From the NCBI GenBank assembly GCA_028370155.1, contig CP116670.1:3472001-3536000 (forward strand): a stretch of DNA of 64,000 nucleotides, given 5' to 3'. Position 1 is the first letter of the stretch; every line of letters starts with the position of its first letter. This DNA comes from Arthrobacter sp. OVS8 (GTDB lineage: Bacteria > Actinomycetota > Actinomycetes > Actinomycetales > Micrococcaceae). The notes under the pieces are model-generated. The model was not told the DNA's origin. It saw only the letters and a list, made by a program, of their open reading frames with translations, and made no database searches. A program made the position numbers and the translations under genes. Below, piece after piece: positions 8,790 to 17,898 of the stretch.

Positions 8790-9805
8790 CTAGTCGAGCA
8801 GGGCCGAGACGGCGTGGCCCAGCCGGATCTTGCCCACCGGCCGGCCGCCGCCGAGCACCGGGGCGACCACCTTGTCCAGGACGCTGGCCACCTCCGGGAC
8901 GTCGACGGCGCCGGCCGCAGCCAGCAGGGTCAGCCCGACGAGCGTGGTGGCCCGGACGTTGCCGTCCAGGATCTTGATCGCGACCGAGGCACCGGTGGGG
9001 GTGGCCATCACCAGGACACCCTCGGCGCCGATCTTGGCGAGGATGCCGAGGTCGTCCATCACCACCGTGTTGCACTCGCCCTTGCCCTGCACGGCCCACG
9101 GGTAGTCCAGCATCGACGTGGCGATCGTGGCGGCGCGGGCATTGGAGTTCTTGTCCCCGGGGGCCTTGGCGAGTTTGGAGAAGGCCCGGGCCAGCCCGGT
9201 CAGGGAGACGGCGGCCACGGGGGCGCCGCAGCCGTCGATGCCGAGGTGGGCGATGCTCTCGCCGCAGTATTCCTCGATCACGGAGCGGATGCGCTGCTGT
9301 AGGGGATGGTTCGGTTCGAGGTAGCTGTGGGTGTCCCAGCCGTTTTCGGTGCAGGCCCAGAGGAACGCGGCGTGCTTTCCGGAGCAGTTGAAGGCGAGCT
9401 TGGACTGGCCCCGCTCGGTGCGGACCAGCCACGTGCGTGCGGTCTCGTCCTCGGGCCAGGCCGCGGGGCACTGGAGCTGATCTTCCTTGACACCGGCGGC
9501 CTTGAGCATGCCTTCGACGACGTCCATGTGGTCCAGCGAGCCGACGTGGCTGCCGCAGGCGATCGCGGCCTGCGCCCCGCGCAGGGGACGCCGGCCTGCA
9601 TGGATGCGAGGGCCTGCAGCGGCTTCAGCGTGGACCTGGCATAGATCGGCGTGGTGATGTCGCCCAGTTCGGTGACGACGGTGCCGTCCCCGGCGATGAG
9701 AACGGCCGAACCGATGTGCCGGGACTCCACGAAGCCGCTGCGTTCAACGACGGCCAGTTCGACGGCGGACTCGACGGTGAAGGTGGCATGCGAATTCAAG
9801 GGCAT
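8790..9805 (-). CDS. L-asparaginase II family protein (one frameshift)
   Basis: The N-terminus reads [20 protein letters not shown] and [15 protein letters not shown]. After a lost base near 9590 the frame continues [27 protein letters not shown] and [13 protein letters not shown], the conserved blocks of the COG4448 (rhizobial-type, thermolabile) asparaginase family, with the Lys and Cys residues implicated in catalysis or metal binding. These enzymes hydrolyse asparagine to aspartate and ammonia. Restored length is 338 residues, as expected. The sterol-carrier-like gene follows at once. Confidence 0.87.
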
Positions 9806-9840
9806 GCTGCAAGTCTATGGTGCCCGGCGGGGATACCCGG

Positions 9841-11492
9841 TTATTCCACGGTCACCATCAGCGACTGCCAGCCGGAGGCGCCGTCGGGCACGGGATCCGC
9901 GCGCTTGTCCGTTTGGACCTCGCCGGTTCCGTCCGTGGCGCGCGCCTTGATGTAGTGCGGGCCCGGGGTGGCCTCCCAGTCGTAGGACCATTGCCGCCAC
10001 GTGACCAGCGAGGCCTCCGCGGAGAGGGTGGCCTCGGCCCAGGGGCCGTTGTCGATCTGCACCTCAACCTTGGTGATGCCGCGTGTCTGGGCCCAGGCGG
10101 TCCCGCCGATCGCGACCCGCCCGGCCGGAACCTTGGCGAAGGATTTCGGGACTTCCACGCGGGCCATGGTCTTGATGGGACCGCGTTCGGACCAGCCGCG
10201 CTGCGTCCAGTAGGCCTTGCTGTCCGCGAAGCGGGTGACCTCCAGGTCCACCACCCATTTGGTGGCGGAGACGAAGCCGTAGAGGCCGGGAACAACCATC
10301 CGCACCGGATAGCCGTGTTCCAGCGGCAGGGCTTCACCGTTCATCCCGATCGCCAGCATGGCGTCCCGGTCATCCTGCAGGACCTCCAGCGGAGTCGAGG
10401 CGCTGAAGCCGTCGATCGAGGTGGAGAGCACCATGTCCGCGCCCTCCGTGGGCCGGGCCATCTTGAGTACGTCGCGGATGGGCATGCCCAGCCATTTGGC
10501 GTTGCCGGCCAGGTTCCCGCCTACCGGGTTGGACACACACGTCAGGGAGACGTGGGTCTCGATCAGGTTCGCGTCCAGCAGGTCCTGGAAGCTGAGCCGG
10601 ACTTCCTGTTCCACGAGGCCGTGGATGCGCAGCTCCCAGTCCTGGGCGTTGATCTCGGGCACGCTCAGGGCGGTGTCGATGCGGTAGAACTCGTTGTTGG
10701 GCGTCAGCCACGGCGTGACGCCGGGCGCCTTGGACTGCACCCCGGCGGGCACCGCGGGGCAGGCTTCACCGGCGCGGGGAGCTGCAGGGATTCGCGGGCC
10801 TGCGCCACGTTGCTGCGGGCCGCGCTGAGCATCCGACCCCCGGTCGCAGCGATGGCCGAGGCCGCCGCGGTGACTCCCGTTGCGGCGAAGAAGGCCCGGC
10901 GGCTGGTGGCGGGACGTTCCGGGTCCTTGGCTGCCAGGTCCGCGTCCATCTCCGGCCACGGCTGCATCCGCCACAACCGCGTGATAAGGAACCGGAGCGC
11001 AATGAGACCGGCCACCGTGCCGATCAGTGTAGGAATCGCATCCAGCGGCTTCACACTGGCCCGGGTCACCACACTCGCAACGATCACGGCGCCCATCAAC
11101 AGCACGCCGGCGACGCCGAGGGCCCACTTGCGGTAGGCCACAATGCCCAGCACGCAGGCAAGGAGGAGGATGGTCACCGCCATGCCGACGAACAGGGCGA
11201 GCTTGTCATTGGTGCCGAAGGTGGCGATCGCGAAATCCTTCATCCACGACGGCGTGAAGTCGATGAAGGTCGAGCCCAGGGCGATCACCGGCGTCGCCCG
11301 CGCCGTAAAGAACGCGCCGATCAGCTCCGCCACGGACAGCACGACGGCGGCCGCTGCGACCCCGGCCAGTGCGGCGAGGGCGGTGGGACCGGACAGCCGC
11401 CGGGACGGCCGGTGCCTGCCGGGCTGCTTCCGGGCAGGCTGCCCTGGGCTGAGTTCTTCCGCGCGGGGCGTCTGCGTGCTGGGCTTCTCCAT
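9841..11492 (-). CDS. Membrane-anchored molybdopterin oxidoreductase, sulfite-oxidase fold (one frameshift)
   Basis: The first 190 residues hold four hydrophobic segments, followed by ATSRRAFFAATGV, a twin-arginine-like motif. After a lost base near 10750 comes the sulfite oxidase molybdopterin domain: FYRIDTALSVPEINAQDWEL, then HVSLTCVSNPVGGNLAGNAK with the cysteine that ligates molybdenum, and GYPVRMVVPGLYGF. It ends in a Mo-co dimerisation domain (RVAIGGTAWAQTRGITKVEV). The enzyme should face outside the membrane and oxidise a small anion or reduce a sulfoxide; the substrate is unknown. Restored length is 550 residues. A repeat cluster lies just upstream. Confidence 0.85.
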
Positions 11493-11544
11493 AACCAGTC
11501 TTCGCAGCGGGACGCGCCGCGGATGGGCCGGGGGCCTCCGTAGG

Positions 11545-11622
11545 GGACATGCCCTCCTTCGGGCGGAAGGATGAGCATGTGGGCAGTATGTTCAGTGGGC
11601 ACGGCCAAGGCTGGGCATGTCC
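11545..11622. repeat. Cluster A of GGACATGCCC/GGGCATGTCC palindromic repeats
   Basis: The gap between the molybdoenzyme and purD holds GGACATGCCC at 11545-11554 and its reverse complement GGGCATGTCC at 11613-11622. Between them are decayed copies (GAGCATGTGG near 11574 and GTGGGCACGG near 11595). The same motifs recur at 19896-20028 and 25634-25806, always outside genes. Confidence 0.7.
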
Positions 11623-11676
11623 AGCGGTGGTCACAGCTTAGGAGCCTGCCGGGTCCACAAAGTACCCTTGGGAACT

Positions 11677-12986
11677 GTGAAGGTACTTGTCATCGGCCCC
11701 GGCGGCCGCGAACACGCCATTGTCCGATCCTTGCTTGCAGACCCGAACGTAACCGAGGTCCATGCGGCCCCGGGCAACGCCGGCATCAGCAAACTGGTCC
11801 CCACACACGCCATCGACGCCAACAATCCCGACGCCGTCGCTGCCCTGGCCACCAAGCTGGCAGTCGACCTGGTGGTCGTTGGCCCCGAGGCGCCGCTGGC
11901 CGCCGGCGTTTCCGACGCCGTCCGCGACGCGGGCATCCCGGTGTTCGGCCCCAGCAAGGCCGCGGCCCAGCTTGAGGCCTCGAAGGCGTTCGCCAAGGAA
12001 GTCATGGCCGAGGCCGGTGTCCCCACCGCGATGGCCCGGGTGGCCGGCAACGCCGAGGAAGCCGCCGACGCGCTGGACACGTTCGGCGCACCCTACGTCG
12101 TCAAGGACGACGGGCTCGCCGCAGGCAAGGGCGTGGTGGTCACCAACAACCGGGCCGAGGCCCTCGCCCACGCGCAGAGCTGCTTCGATGCCGGCGGCAC
12201 CGTGGTGATCGAGGAGTTCCTGGACGGACCCGAGGTCTCGATCTTCGTGCTCTGCGACGGCAGCAACACCGTGGCGCTCTCCCCGGCGCAGGACTTCAAA
12301 CGGATTTTCGACAATGACGAGGGCCCCAACACCGGCGGCATGGGCGCCTACACCCCGCTGGAATGGGCCCCCGAAGGCCTCGTCCAGGAGGTTATCGACC
12401 GCGTCGCCCAGCCCACGGTCAACCAGATGGCCCACCGCGGCACCCCGTTCGTCGGCGTGCTCTTCGTCGGACTGGCCCTGACGTCCCGCGGCACCCGCGT
12501 GATCGAATTCAACGTCCGCTTCGGCGACCCGGAAACCCAGGCGGTCCTCGCCCGCCTCAAGACCCCTCTCGGCGGGCTCCTGATGGCAGCCGCCAAGGGC
12601 GAACTGGACAAGGTCCAGCCCTGCGCTGGTCCAGGGAGACCGCCGTCGCCGTCGTCGTCGCCGCCGAAAACTACCCGGACGCCCCGCGCACCGGTGACCG
12701 CATCCGGGGGCTCAAGAAAGTCGAGTCGATCGAAGGTGTCCACGTGATCCACGCCGGCACCAAGCTCGACGACGAAGGCAAGGTTGTCTCCGCGGGCGGA
12801 CGCGTCCTTGCCGTGGTGGCGCTCGGCACGGACCTCGTCGAGGCCCGGGAACGGGCGTACGACGGCGTCGAACTGGTCCAGCTCGACGGCAGCCAGTTCC
12901 GCACCGACATCGGCGGCAAAGCGGCCCGCGGCGAGATCAAAGTGCAGACGCCCGGCGCCCCCGCCGCCACGAAAGCGAAGGCCTGA
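11677..12986 (+). CDS. purD: Phosphoribosylamine-glycine ligase (one frameshift)
   Basis: The start is GTG 11677 (VKVLVIGPGGREHAIVRSLL), where the family normally begins. This ATP-grasp enzyme joins glycine to phosphoribosylamine in purine synthesis. Visible motifs are PEAPLAAG, YVVKDDGLAAGKGVVV, EEFLDGPEVSIFVLCDG, GPNTGGMGAYTP and EFNVRFGDPETQ. A C lost near 12625 (CAGCCCTGCGC for CAGCCCCTGCGC) breaks the frame, and the C-terminal part reads VHVIHAGTKLDDEGKVVSAG. Restored length is 436 residues. purC follows after 2 bases, so the two form an operon. Confidence 0.95.
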
Positions 12987-12988
12987 GC

Positions 12989-13960
12989 ATGACCCGTGAA
13001 TCCCTGCCGGACGCCGCCGAACCCACCCCGTCCGCGCCGAAAGGCGGCCTGGACACCGCGACGCTGGACCTGCCGGGCTGGAAGCACATCTACTCCGGCA
13101 AAGTCCGCGACCTCTATGTTCCGGTGGACGAGTCCATCACGGAGCGCATCGGCCAGGAATGTGTCCTGGTTGTCGCCAGCGACCGCATCAGCGCCTATGA
13201 CCACGTCCTCGCCAGCGAGATCCCGGACAAGGGCCGCATCCTGACCCAGCTGAGCCTGTGGTGGTTCGAACAGCTGGGCGTGGAGCACCACGTGCTGGCG
13301 TCCACGGTCGACGACGGCGTGCCCGCCGCGGTGGAGGGCCGCGCCATGATCTGCAAGAAACTGGACATGTTCCCGGTCGAGTGCATCGCCCGCGGCTACC
13401 TCACCGGCTCCGGGCTCGTGGAGTACAGGGAGTCCGGCACCGTGTGCAGCATCCCGCTGCCGGAGGGCCTGGTGGACGGGTCCCGGCTCGACGAGGCCGT
13501 CTTCACCCCCTCCGCGAAGGCCGAGGTGGGCGAGCACGACGAGAACATCACGTTCGACGCCGTCGTGGAGACCGTCGGGGAGGACATCGCGTCCCGGCTG
13601 CGTGAACTCACGCTGGAGATCTACACAAAGGCAGAAGCCATCGCCCGTGGCCGCGGCATCATCCTGGCCGACACCAAGGTGGAATTCGGCTTCGACGTCG
13701 CCACCGGCGTCATCACGCTGGGAGACGAGGTGCTCACCCCGGACTCCTCACGTTTCTGGGATGCCGCCACGTACGAGCCCGGCAAGGCCCAGCCCTCCTA
13801 CGACAAGCAGTACGTCCGCGACTGGCTGATCTCGGCCGCGTCCGGCTGGGACAAGTCCTCGGACCTGGCGCCTCCGGCGCTGCCGGCCGACGTCGTCGCC
13901 CGCACCCGCAGCCGGTACGTCGAGGCCTACGAGAAACTCACCGGCCGGACATTCGCTTAG
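12989..13960 (+). CDS. purC: Phosphoribosylaminoimidazole-succinocarboxamide synthase
   Basis: An intact 323-residue SAICAR synthase, which joins aspartate to CAIR with ATP in purine synthesis. Signature blocks are YSGKVRDLY near residue 36, ASDRISAYDHVL, ECIARGYLTGSG and ILADTKVEFGFD. The SSRFWDA stretch and the C-terminal QYVRDWL belong to the same family. The first 25 residues are a Pro/Ala-rich extension. The start ATG lies 2 bases after the purD stop. The two genes convergently face the XRE-TPR regulator. Confidence 0.97.
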   Translation: MTRESLPDAAEPTPSAPKGGLDTATLDLPGWKHIYSGKVRDLYVPVDESITERIGQECVLVVASDRISAYDHVLASEIPDKGRILTQLSLWWFEQLGVEHHVLASTVDDGVPAAVEGRAMICKKLDMFPVECIARGYLTGSGLVEYRESGTVCSIPLPEGLVDGSRLDEAVFTPSAKAEVGEHDENITFDAVVETVGEDIASRLRELTLEIYTKAEAIARGRGIILADTKVEFGFDVATGVITLGDEVLTPDSSRFWDAATYEPGKAQPSYDKQYVRDWLISAASGWDKSSDLAPPALPADVVARTRSRYVEAYEKLTGRTFA

Positions 13961-13988
13961 GGTTTCGGGGCGGGCAGCCAAGGCTGCG

Positions 13989-14037
13989 GACGCCGCGGCC
14001 CGCTTAGGTTCCCGACGCCGCGGCCCGCTTAGGTTCC
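13989..14037. repeat. Tandem 25-base repeat at the regulator's 3' end
   Basis: GACGCCGCGGCCCGCTTAGG plus TTCC occurs at 13989-14012 and again at 14014-14037, and a third partial copy (GGACGCCGCGGC) follows inside the regulator gene. Each unit carries the regulator's TAA stop in the minus strand, so the repeat duplicates the end of that reading frame. It looks like a recent slippage or assembly duplication. Confidence 0.6.
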
Positions 14038-15296
14038 GGACGCCGCGGCGGACTGCGCGCGGCGCTGGGCCAGCCGGATTTCCAGCACGGCGTCCATCGA
14101 CTGCTGGACCCGGTCCGAGGCGCCGGCCGCGCTGAATTCCTTCTGGGCTTCCTCGAGGTAGACCAGTGCCTCATCGGATTCGCCGGCGGCCTTGAGCGCC
14201 TTGCCGAGCAGCAGCGATACCTCGCCGGCGGTGTGCTTGGCGAGTGCACCCTTGTTGGCGTGGATCTCGCGCAGCTTCTGGATGGCCGCGACAATGTCCC
14301 CGGTCAGGTAAAGCCAGCGGGCCCGGATGAACGCCACCTCCAGCTGGTCCGTTTTGTTGCCGCCCACGATCGAGAGCGCCAGCTCGGCCCGCTCAATCGA
14401 CGTCAGCGTCTCCGGCTCCACGATTCCGGAGGACAGGCGGACGGCCGCGGAGGCCTTGTTGAACCGGGCCCACAGGTCGATGTCGTTCGCGGGGAGAGCA
14501 GCTGTGCCGCCCGCTCGTGGTACTTGATCCCCTCAGGGTAGTCATGGCGCATAAAGGCCACGTTGCCGATCACCCAGGCGACCTCGCCAGCGAGCTGGGT
14601 CATGGAGTGCTCGTCCATCTGCTCGTTCATGGCCTGGCAGTATTCCCACGCCTCGTCCAGCCGGCCGCTTTCGGCCAGCGCGCCGATCAGGGCGCGCAGC
14701 GCGCCAATGACCAGGGTGGAGCCCTTGGGCAGCTCGGCGCAGAGCCGCACCGCCTGCTGGGCATGCTCGACGGCGGCGGTCAGCTGCCCTTGCCCCTGTG
14801 AGGCCGCGGCGAGCATCTGCCGGGCCCGCACCCCCAGGCCTGCCGATTCGGCGGCCATCGGGTGATCCAGGAGGCGCTGGACGATGTCCTTGCACTCCTG
14901 CCACTGGCCCTGCTTGATCAAGCATTCAGCCTGCATATAGGTCATGTTCCACCAGGCGCTGGTGTTCCTGGCTTCGAGGGCGATCTGGGCCGCAGCCGCG
15001 GCATGGGTCGCCGCCAGGGAGTAGTCGCGCAGATCCCAGGCCTGGCGCGCATAGAGGCCCGAAAGTACATATTCCGCGTCGCTGACGGAGACCGGCTGGC
15101 TCCACGCTTCCAGCGCCTTGGGCGCCAGCTCGAGGCGCCGGGCCAGTTCCTCGATGACATCGGCCGTCGGTTCGCGGCGTCCGGTCTCCAGCAGGGAGAT
15201 GTAGCTGGGCGAGTACAGGTCCCGGCCCAATTCCGCTTGCGTCAGGCCACGCTCGAGCCGTTCCGCTCGGAGTTTCTCCCCGAATCCGTTCCCCAC
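14029..15296 (-). CDS. XRE-TPR transcriptional regulator, RRNPP-like architecture (one frameshift)
   Basis: GTG 15296 is supported by AGGAGG five bases upstream. Residues 8-62 are an XRE helix-turn-helix (GFGEKLRAERLERGLTQAEL, then SPSYISLLETGRREPTADVI). The remaining 360 residues are helical repeats with TPR character, for example LIGALAESGRLDEAWEYCQ, YPEGIKYHERAAQLL and GKALKAAGESDEALVYLEEA. An N-terminal HTH plus about seven TPRs is the layout of RRNPP regulators (PlcR, NprR, Rgg), which bind short exported and re-imported peptides. A C lost at 14491-14494 (CCCC for CCCCC) breaks the frame; restored length is 422 residues. It is divergent from the repeat-peptide gene and shares its control region. 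Peptide binding is inferred. Confidence 0.82.
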
Positions 15297-15335
15297 GGAT
15301 ACCTCCTAATTCCGGACAATCTTTGTACTAAATGC

Positions 15336-15375
15336 TTGACAGTCTCTGTGGAAATCATTTTACAATGTGTGTCAA
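15336..15375 (+). promoter_or_regulatory. Divergent control region: peptide-gene promoter and inverted repeat
   Basis: TTGACA at 15336-15341 is a perfect -35 hexamer. A -10 can be read as TACAAT at 15361-15366 (19-base spacing) or TTTACA at 15359-15364 (17-base spacing). TGTCAA at 15370-15375 is the exact reverse complement of the -35 element, giving an inverted repeat 34 bases apart that brackets the promoter. This would suit an XRE-type dimer blocking or activating it. The region is AT-rich. The peptide start codon is 50 bases downstream, while the regulator start is on the other side. Confidence 0.55.
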
Positions 15376-15425
15376 CAAGGGTAGTGCTGACTTGGTAAGG
15401 ACCCCGACTCATATTGAGGAACTCT

Positions 15426-15680
15426 ATGTTGAAGAAGATTGCGGCCGGCGCCGTCCTGGCGGGCGCTCTGGCATTCTCCGCTGCGGCTCCGGCCGTCCTG
15501 TCCATTGGTTCCACTGGTGACGCTGGCTTCACCGCCGTCGGCAACTGGCCGGATCCCATGAAGGCACCTCAGGCCGTCGGTAACTGGCCTGACCCCATGA
15601 TGTACTCCACGAATGTCGGCAACTGGCCCGACCCGATGACGTACTCCACGAATGTCGGCAACTGGCCTGATCCGATGTAA
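15426..15680 (+). CDS. Secreted multicopy peptide precursor with four VGNWPDPM repeats
   Basis: The 84-residue product starts at ATG 15426, five bases after GAGGA (a TTG at 15414 is in frame but would be its own ribosome site). Residues 1-26 are a signal peptide: two lysines, a hydrophobic core and a small-residue end (FSAAAPAVLS). Then VGNWPDPM occurs at residues 38-45, 51-58, 64-71 and 77-84, a strict 13-residue period with spacers KAPQA, MYSTN and TYSTN. The last copy ends exactly at the stop. The four cores differ only at synonymous third positions (Gly, Pro, Asp and Pro codons), so selection acts on the peptide. I know no family with this repeat. The design resembles multicopy pheromone precursors; a bacteriocin or surface peptide remains possible. 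Confidence 0.88.
   Translation: MLKKIAAGAVLAGALAFSAAAPAVLSIGSTGDAGFTAVGNWPDPMKAPQAVGNWPDPMMYSTNVGNWPDPMTYSTNVGNWPDPM
15537..15677 (+). repeat. Four in-frame 24-base cores at a 39-base period
   Basis: The cores lie at 15537-15560, 15576-15599, 15615-15638 and 15654-15677. Differences between them fall only at codon third positions: GGC/GGT, CCG/CCT/CCC, GAT/GAC and CCC/CCG. The last two spacers differ by one codon (ATG versus ACG), while the first is unrelated (AAGGCACCTCAGGCC). The repeat is therefore old enough to have collected silent changes but is held constant as protein. Confidence 0.9.
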
Positions 15681-15694
15681 GTATTCGCTCTTTG

Positions 15695-15738
15695 ATAGCT
15701 CCGGGACATGCGCGAACCGTGTCCCGGAGCTATTTTTT
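15695..15738 (+). terminator. Strong rho-independent terminator of the peptide gene
   Basis: ATAGCTCCGGGACA at 15695-15708 pairs with TGTCCCGGAGCTAT at 15720-15733 in a perfect 14-base stem, followed by a run of T to 15738. It starts 14 bases after the peptide stop codon, so the peptide is encoded on a short, separately terminated transcript. Confidence 0.92.
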
Positions 15739-15750
15739 GCGAAATTCTCA

Positions 15751-15808
15751 TCGACTGCTCCGTAGCCGCCCTTTTGGAGCGTCAAAACGGCAGTTGCGGA
15801 GCAGTCGA
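15751..15808. other. Long intergenic hairpin
   Basis: TCGACTGCTCCG at 15751-15762 is the exact reverse complement of CGGAGCAGTCGA at 15797-15808, and partial pairing continues inward. There is no T-run on either side. It sits between the peptide terminator and the tRNA terminator. It may be a backup terminator, a small RNA end or a mobile-repeat remnant. Confidence 0.55.
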
Positions 15809-15825
15809 CGGGACCCCGGCACACA

Positions 15826-15861
15826 AAGAAGAGGGCCTTCCGGATGGAAGACCCTCTTCTT
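15826..15861 (-). terminator. Terminator downstream of tRNA-Pro
   Basis: On the minus strand AAGAAGAGGGTCTTCC pairs with GGAAGGCCCTCTTCTT around a 4-base loop, ending in TTT. It begins 4 bases after the tRNA CCA end. The stem is nearly perfect, with one mismatch. Confidence 0.88.
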
Positions 15862-15864
15862 GAT

Positions 15865-15941
15865 TGGTCGGGATGACAGGATTTGAACCTGCGACCTCGT
15901 CGTCCCGAACGACGCGCGCTACCAAGCTGCGCCACATCCCG
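15865..15941 (-). tRNA. tRNA-Pro (CGG anticodon)
   Basis: The 77-base minus-strand sequence starts CGGGATG and ends CATCCCG-A-CCA, giving a 7-base acceptor stem, a discriminator A and an encoded CCA. The anticodon arm is CGTCG-TTCGGGA-CGACG with CGG as anticodon, reading CCG proline codons. The T arm shows GCAGG-TTCAAAT-CCTGT. All four arms fold without problems. Confidence 0.96.
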
Positions 15942-16068
15942 ATCCGTTACTTCAAAAGCAACTTCACAAGAGTATCCGATGGGGGCCCCGGATGCGAAAT
16001 CGAGCCACATATGGCCGCGCAATAGAATGCACCGCACGCGCATCCGGGCCGCGCCGCGCCGGGGCGGC

Positions 16069-17898
16069 TCAGACCAGCGAGTCCTTCCAGGCGCCGTGCA
16101 GCTGCGCGAAGCGGCCGCCGCCGCCGATCAGCTGCTCCGGGGTGCCGTCCTCGACCACTCGCCCGTCGTGGACCACCAACACCCGGTCGGCGGTCTCCAC
16201 TGTCGACAGGCGGTGCGCGATGATGAGGGCGGTGCGGCCGCTGTCGGCGCCGATGCCCTGCAACAGCCCGGCCAGGCCGGTTTGGACGAGCCGCTCGGAC
16301 GGGATGTCCAGCGAGGACGTGGCCTCGTCCAGGATCAGCACGGCAGGACGGGCCAGGAACGCCCGGGCGAAGCTGATCAGCTGGCGCTGCCCGGCGGACA
16401 CACGGCCGCCGCGTTTGTTGACGTCCGTGTCGTAGCCCTCCGGGAGCGCCTGGATGAAGTCGTGGGCTCCAACGGCCTTGGCCGCGGCCTCGATCTCGCC
16501 GCGCGAGGCCCCGGGCCGGCCGAGGGCGATGTTGTCCGCGACGGAGCCGCTAAACAGGAACGCCTCCTGGGTGACCATGACGACGTTCCGGCGCAGATCC
16601 GCCGTCGCGAGTTCCCGCAGGTCCACGCCGTCGAGCGTGAGTGAGCCGGCGGAGACGTCGTAGAAGCGGGCGATCAGCTTGGCGAGGGTGGACTTGCCGG
16701 CGCCGGTCTGGCCCACCAGCGCCACCGTCTGCCCGGCGGGGATGTGCAGGTCCATGGCCGGGATGATGACGGGCCCGTCGCCGTACCGGAATTCGACCGC
16801 CTTGAAATCAATGGTTCCCTTGGCATCGTGCAGGGACACCGGGTTTTTGGGCGGCCGGACCGTGGGGACTTCCTCGAGCAGTCCGGAGACTTTTTCCAGC
16901 GCCGCCTGGGCGCTCTGGAAGGAGTTGTAGAACATGGCCATCTGGTCCACCGGCTGGAAGAAGCGTTTGGTGGACAGGATCAGGGCCAGCAGCACCCCGA
17001 CGGCAAGGTCCCCGCTGAGCACCCGGAAGCCGCCGAACAGCAGGACGACGGCGACGCAGACGTTGCCGATCAGCACCAGGCCGGGCTGGAAGACGCCGTT
17101 GAGGTTGATGGAACGGACCGTGACCTTGCGGTAGTCCTCGGCGAGTTCGGCGTAGAGCGCGGCGTTTTCGCGTTCCTTGCGGAAAGCCTTGACCGCGCGG
17201 ATCCCGGTCATGGTCTCGACGAAGTGGACGATCAGCCGGGCCGAGACAACCCGGGATTCGCGGAACGCGATCTGGGAGTGTTTCTGGTACCAGCGGGCCA
17301 GGAAGTACATCGGCACGCCGGCGGCCAGGACCAGGAGCCCGCTCCGCCAGTCGAGGGCGAACACCGTCGCGGCCGTGAACACCATGAACAGCATCCCGGA
17401 GGCCAGCGAGCTGATCCCGGAATCCAGGAGTTCGCGCAGCGCCTCCAGGTCCGAGGTCTGCCGCGCGATGATGCGCCCCGAGGTGTACTTCTCGTGGAAT
17501 TCGAGGCTGAGCCTCTGCGTGTGCCGGAAGACCCGGACGCGCAGGTCCAGGAGCATCGCCTGGCTCAGTCTCGCCGTCGAGGTCACGTACAGGGCGGTGA
17601 GGCAGGCTGTGGCGACGGCGGCGGCGAGGTAGGCGGCGCCCGTGAGCATCAGGGGGACGTTGTCGCCGGCGATCAGGGCCGGGAGGGCCCGGTCGATGCC
17701 GAATGCGATCAGCGCCGGCCCGGCGACGCGGGCGGCCTGGGACAGCACGACGGCGGCAATGGTCAGCCAGAACCGCCGGCGGACCGGGCGGATCAGCGAG
17801 CCGAGCAGGGCCAGGGAGCGGCGCCGGACGGTTTTGCTTTCGGTCCTGGACAGGTGTGCGTTGTCCTCGTTCGCGGTGCCGAAGGTGGCGCTGCTCAT
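16069..17898 (-). CDS. ABC multidrug-type exporter subunit with consensus Walker B
   Basis: An intact 609-residue half-transporter: six membrane helices (about residues 35-330) and an ATPase domain with Walker [10 protein letters not shown], signature VSAGQ, Walker [12 protein letters not shown] and switch IIAHRLSTV. The canonical catalytic Glu is present, but the signature deviates from LSGGQ. Its ATG overlaps the stop of the upstream subunit by four bases (ATGA), so the two are coupled and should form a heterodimer. Such exporters (TM287/288, BmrCD) move drugs or lipids outward. The substrate is unknown. Confidence 0.93.
   Translation of the reverse strand: MSSATFGTANEDNAHLSRTESKTVRRRSLALLGSLIRPVRRRFWLTIAAVVLSQAARVAGPALIAFGIDRALPALIAGDNVPLMLTGAAYLAAAVATACLTALYVTSTARLSQAMLLDLRVRVFRHTQRLSLEFHEKYTSGRIIARQTSDLEALRELLDSGISSLASGMLFMVFTAATVFALDWRSGLLVLAAGVPMYFLARWYQKHSQIAFRESRVVSARLIVHFVETMTGIRAVKAFRKERENAALYAELAEDYRKVTVRSINLNGVFQPGLVLIGNVCVAVVLLFGGFRVLSGDLAVGVLLALILSTKRFFQPVDQMAMFYNSFQSAQAALEKVSGLLEEVPTVRPPKNPVSLHDAKGTIDFKAVEFRYGDGPVIIPAMDLHIPAGQTVALVGQTGAGKSTLAKLIARFYDVSAGSLTLDGVDLRELATADLRRNVVMVTQEAFLFSGSVADNIALGRPGASRGEIEAAAKAVGAHDFIQALPEGYDTDVNKRGGRVSAGQRQLISFARAFLARPAVLILDEATSSLDIPSERLVQTGLAGLLQGIGADSGRTALIIAHRLSTVETADRVLVVHDGRVVEDGTPEQLIGGGGRFAQLHGAWKDSLV

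Noticed and set aside
14004..14925. Extra antisense or alternative-frame genes within the XRE-TPR regulator
   Set aside because: They are fragments of the regulator or its reverse complement made visible by the lost C at 14491-14494.
15537..15677. CRISPR-like regular repeats
   Set aside because: The repeats are in frame, encode the same peptide with silent differences, and have 15-base spacers. This is a coding repeat, not CRISPR.
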